A DNA stretch of 5,419 bases from Bacillota bacterium (GTDB lineage: Bacteria; Bacillota; Clostridia; Peptostreptococcales; Anaerovoracaceae): assembly GCA_017621195.1 (NCBI GenBank), contig JAGATO010000164.1, positions 1 through 5,419 on the forward strand. The letters are read 5' to 3'. Of the stretch, positions 4,642-5,419 are shown one piece after another (the first letter of the stretch is position 1; each line of letters opens with the position of its first letter). The translations under genes were made by a program, and so were the position numbers. Below the pieces are notes generated by a model. That model ran no database searches, was not told the DNA's origin, and worked only from the letters and a program-made list of their open reading frames with translations.

Positions 4642-5419
4642 CTATACGTTGAAGAGGAAATGCATGACATCGCCGTCCTTGACTACATAGTCCTTTCCTT
4701 CGGAGCGGATCAGTCCCTTTTCCTTGGCGGTAGCCAGATTTCCGCCGCATTCGATCAGCTTGTCGTAGGCGATGGTTTCGGCACGGATGAAGCCCTTTTC
4801 GAAGTCGCTGTGAATCTTTCCGGCAGCCTGCGGTGCCTTGGAACCGCGCTTTACGGTCCATGCCCGAACTTCCGGTTCTCCGGCAGTCAAGAAGGAAATC
4901 AGATCCAGCAGGTGATAGCTGGCCTTGATCAGCTTATCCAGACCGGATTCTTCAATACCCAGTTCTTCCAGGAACATGGCTCTCTCTTCATCGTCCAGCT
5001 CCGCGATCTCCGCCTCCACCTTGGCGCTGATCACGACCACTTCGGATCCTTCCGTTTTCGCAAACTCCCGAACGGCCTGAACGTGGGGATTGTCGTCCGC
5101 ATCAGCTACGCCGTCTTCCGCCACGTTTGCTACGTAGATGATGGGCTTGTAGGACAGCAGGTCCAGCGACTTGACAAATTCGGCTTCTTCTTCGTCCAGA
5201 TCCATGGTTCTGGCGGATTTTCCTTCTTCCAGAACGGCCATGACCCGCTTCAGAACGTCAAGCTCCGCCTGCAGCGACTTGTCACCCTTCAGGTTCTTCG
5301 TCGTCCTCTGAATCCGGCGCTCCAGAACCTCCATATCGGACAGGATCAGCTCCATGTTGATGGTTTCGATGTCAGACTGAGGATTGATCTTTCCGTCCAC
5401 ATGGACCACGTTTTCGTCC
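4642..5419 (-). CDS. ychF: Redox-regulated/ribosome-binding ATPase YchF (OLA1-type), 5' end beyond window
   Basis: The frame is open to the right edge and encodes the last 259 residues of a protein normally about 363-366 long. The GTG at 5409-5407 is an internal Val codon, not a start: the preceding in-frame codons read D-E-N, giving DENVVHVDGKINP, which matches the conserved YchF block. Next comes the coiled-coil region (about fragment residues 15-75), then YVANVAEDG. There NVAE (5127-5116) replaces the GTPase NKxD motif and is the family signature for preferring ATP over GTP. The C-terminal TGS domain follows, with FLTAGEPEVRAWTV, APQAAGKIHSDFEKGFIRAE and the ending GKDYVVKDGDVMHFLFNV. YchF is a conserved P-loop ATPase of the Obg/TRAFAC group that associates with ribosomes and is linked to stress and redox responses. 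The P-loop lies outside the window. It ends in TAG before its own terminator, so it is not co-transcribed by design with the exporter operon. Confidence 0.96.
   Translation of the reverse strand, partial: DENVVHVDGKINPQSDIETINMELILSDMEVLERRIQRTTKNLKGDKSLQAELDVLKRVMAVLEEGKSARTMDLDEEEAEFVKSLDLLSYKPIIYVANVAEDGVADADDNPHVQAVREFAKTEGSEVVVISAKVEAEIAELDDEERAMFLEELGIEESGLDKLIKASYHLLDLISFLTAGEPEVRAWTVKRGSKAPQAAGKIHSDFEKGFIRAETIAYDKLIECGGNLATAKEKGLIRSEGKDYVVKDGDVMHFLFNV

Noticed and set aside
5407..5409. GTG at 5409 as the start of ychF
   Set aside because: The frame continues upstream to the window edge with conserved YchF residues, so this GTG is an internal valine.

Overview
The window looks like an ordinary chromosomal segment from a low-to-mid-GC Gram-positive anaerobe-type bacterium, most likely Firmicutes/Clostridia. 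GC appears to be in the low-to-mid fifties by eye (not calculated). The grounds are strong GGAGG-type ribosome sites, a lipoprotein with a classical lipobox, and a MacA/MacB-type exporter whose adaptor lacks the usual TolC-docking arginine and has no outer-membrane partner beside it. The exact genus cannot be told from this sequence. No RNA genes, insertion sequences, CRISPR arrays or phage genes were seen.

Layout from left to right. (1) Positions 1-396, minus strand: the N-terminal half or so of sfsA, running off the left edge; it is absent from a simple ATG-to-stop ORF search because its stop is outside the window. (2) Positions 397-721: a 325-bp divergent intergenic region with a leftward extended -10 promoter for sfsA, a rightward sigma-A promoter, a second rightward consensus -10, and an 18-bp dyad between the divergent promoters. 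(3) Positions 722-1249, plus strand: a small secreted lipoprotein of unknown function. (4) Positions 1278-1326: a strong hairpin terminator shared by the convergent genes. (5) Positions 4396 down to 1356, minus strand: a tightly packed three-gene operon in the order membrane-fusion protein, ABC ATPase, MacB-type permease, with 3-nt and -1-nt junctions. (6) Positions 4397-4641: the operon's control region plus the terminator of the gene upstream. (7) Positions 4642-5419, minus strand: the C-terminal ~70% of the YchF/OLA1-type ATPase, running off the right edge.

Functionally, the three-gene operon forms one machine: the ATPase drives conformational cycling of the FtsX/MacB-fold permease, and the membrane-anchored adaptor gives it an extracytoplasmic conduit. 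The closest described Gram-positive parallels are the Bacillus subtilis YknXYZ and Streptococcus pneumoniae Spr0693-0695 systems, linked to defence against peptide toxins and antimicrobial peptides. The convergent lipoprotein is not part of that operon, so a functional link is not supported by arrangement. sfsA and ychF are conserved housekeeping-type neighbours.

I did not find a clear new biological system. The points most worth a second look are the unidentified lipoprotein with its layered promoters and long leader, the dyad between the divergent promoters, and the inverted repeats upstream of the efflux operon.
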